Shown here: positions 5,785 to 5,836 of the stretch, piece after piece | Position numbering within the stretch: position 1 is the stretch's first letter | Layout: each line of letters starts with the position of its first letter | Assembly: GCA_947470005.1 (NCBI GenBank) | Contig: CANISA010000110.1 | Coordinates: 1 to 5,836 of the forward strand | Direction of reading: 5' to 3' | DNA length: 5,836 bases | From: Legionellaceae bacterium | GTDB lineage: Bacteria; Pseudomonadota; Gammaproteobacteria; Legionellales; Legionellaceae | Made by a program: the position numbers and the translations under genes | The notes under the pieces: model-generated | Databases searched by the model: none | The model's input: the letters and a program-made list of their open reading frames with translations, nothing else | Told to the model about the DNA's origin: nothing

Positions 5785-5836
5785 GCGTGTTCATCCCAAT
5801 TTTGCCCGCGATCTTTAGGTATAATGCGCCGTAACG
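5781..5836 (-). CDS. C-terminal tail of an unidentified upstream gene, 5' part outside window
   Basis: One frame is open from the window edge to a TGA at 5781-5783 and encodes 17 residues, LRRIIPKDRGQNWDEHA. The stop overlaps the GTG start of the oxidoreductase by four bases (GTGA), the same type of junction seen between hddA and hddC. This makes a real co-transcribed gene plausible. The tail is too short to identify. A second frame is also open across this stretch, so the reading is inferred from the overlap pattern and not proven. Confidence 0.5.
   Translation of the reverse strand, partial: LRRIIPKDRGQNWDEHA

Noticed and set aside
5820..5825. Plus-strand TATAAT near the window end
   Set aside because: No matching -35 element at the right spacing, and no plus-strand gene follows within the window.

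Overview
All genes found lie on the minus strand and read from high to low coordinates. The core (1226 to 5784) is a six-gene, head-to-tail cluster: a Gfo/Idh/MocA-type oxidoreductase, a GHMP kinase (HddA-like), a sugar-phosphate nucleotidyltransferase (HddC-like), a SIS-domain phosphoheptose isomerase (GmhA-like), a HAD-type heptose-bisphosphate phosphatase (GmhB-like) and a transaldolase. A truncated reading frame enters upstream (5781 to 5836). A nearly complete AAA ATPase with a DUF4143-type C-terminus runs off the low-coordinate edge (1 to 1137).

The four middle genes match the known route to GDP-D-glycero-alpha-D-manno-heptose. GmhA converts sedoheptulose 7-phosphate to heptose 7-phosphate. 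HddA phosphorylates C1 to give the 1,7-bisphosphate. GmhB removes the C7 phosphate. HddC transfers the heptose 1-phosphate to a nucleotide. A separate GHMP kinase instead of an HldE-type fusion points to the GDP/alpha branch, not the ADP-heptose branch used for LPS inner core. The transaldolase at the end of the cluster keeps transaldolase-type rather than fructose-6-phosphate-aldolase-type active-site residues, so it could make sedoheptulose 7-phosphate and feed the first step. The oxidoreductase has no assigned step; it may modify the heptose or another sugar of the same glycan. The likely end product is a heptose-containing surface polysaccharide such as capsule, O-antigen or S-layer glycan.

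Spacing is very tight: probable 4-bp overlaps at both the start of the oxidoreductase and the start of hddC, and gaps of 3, 10, 1 and 16 bp elsewhere. This indicates one transcript with coupled translation. The ATPase follows after an 88-bp gap with a plausible promoter of its own and looks functionally unrelated.

The moderately AT-rich composition, standard Shine-Dalgarno sites and gene families indicate a bacterium, probably Gram-negative, but nothing here fixes the taxon. No RNA gene, insertion sequence, CRISPR array or convincing terminator was seen, and no gene-free stretch exceeds about 90 bp. The cluster is a recognisable pathway, not a wholly new system. Its least ordinary parts are the divergent isomerase active site, the dedicated transaldolase and the unassigned oxidoreductase.
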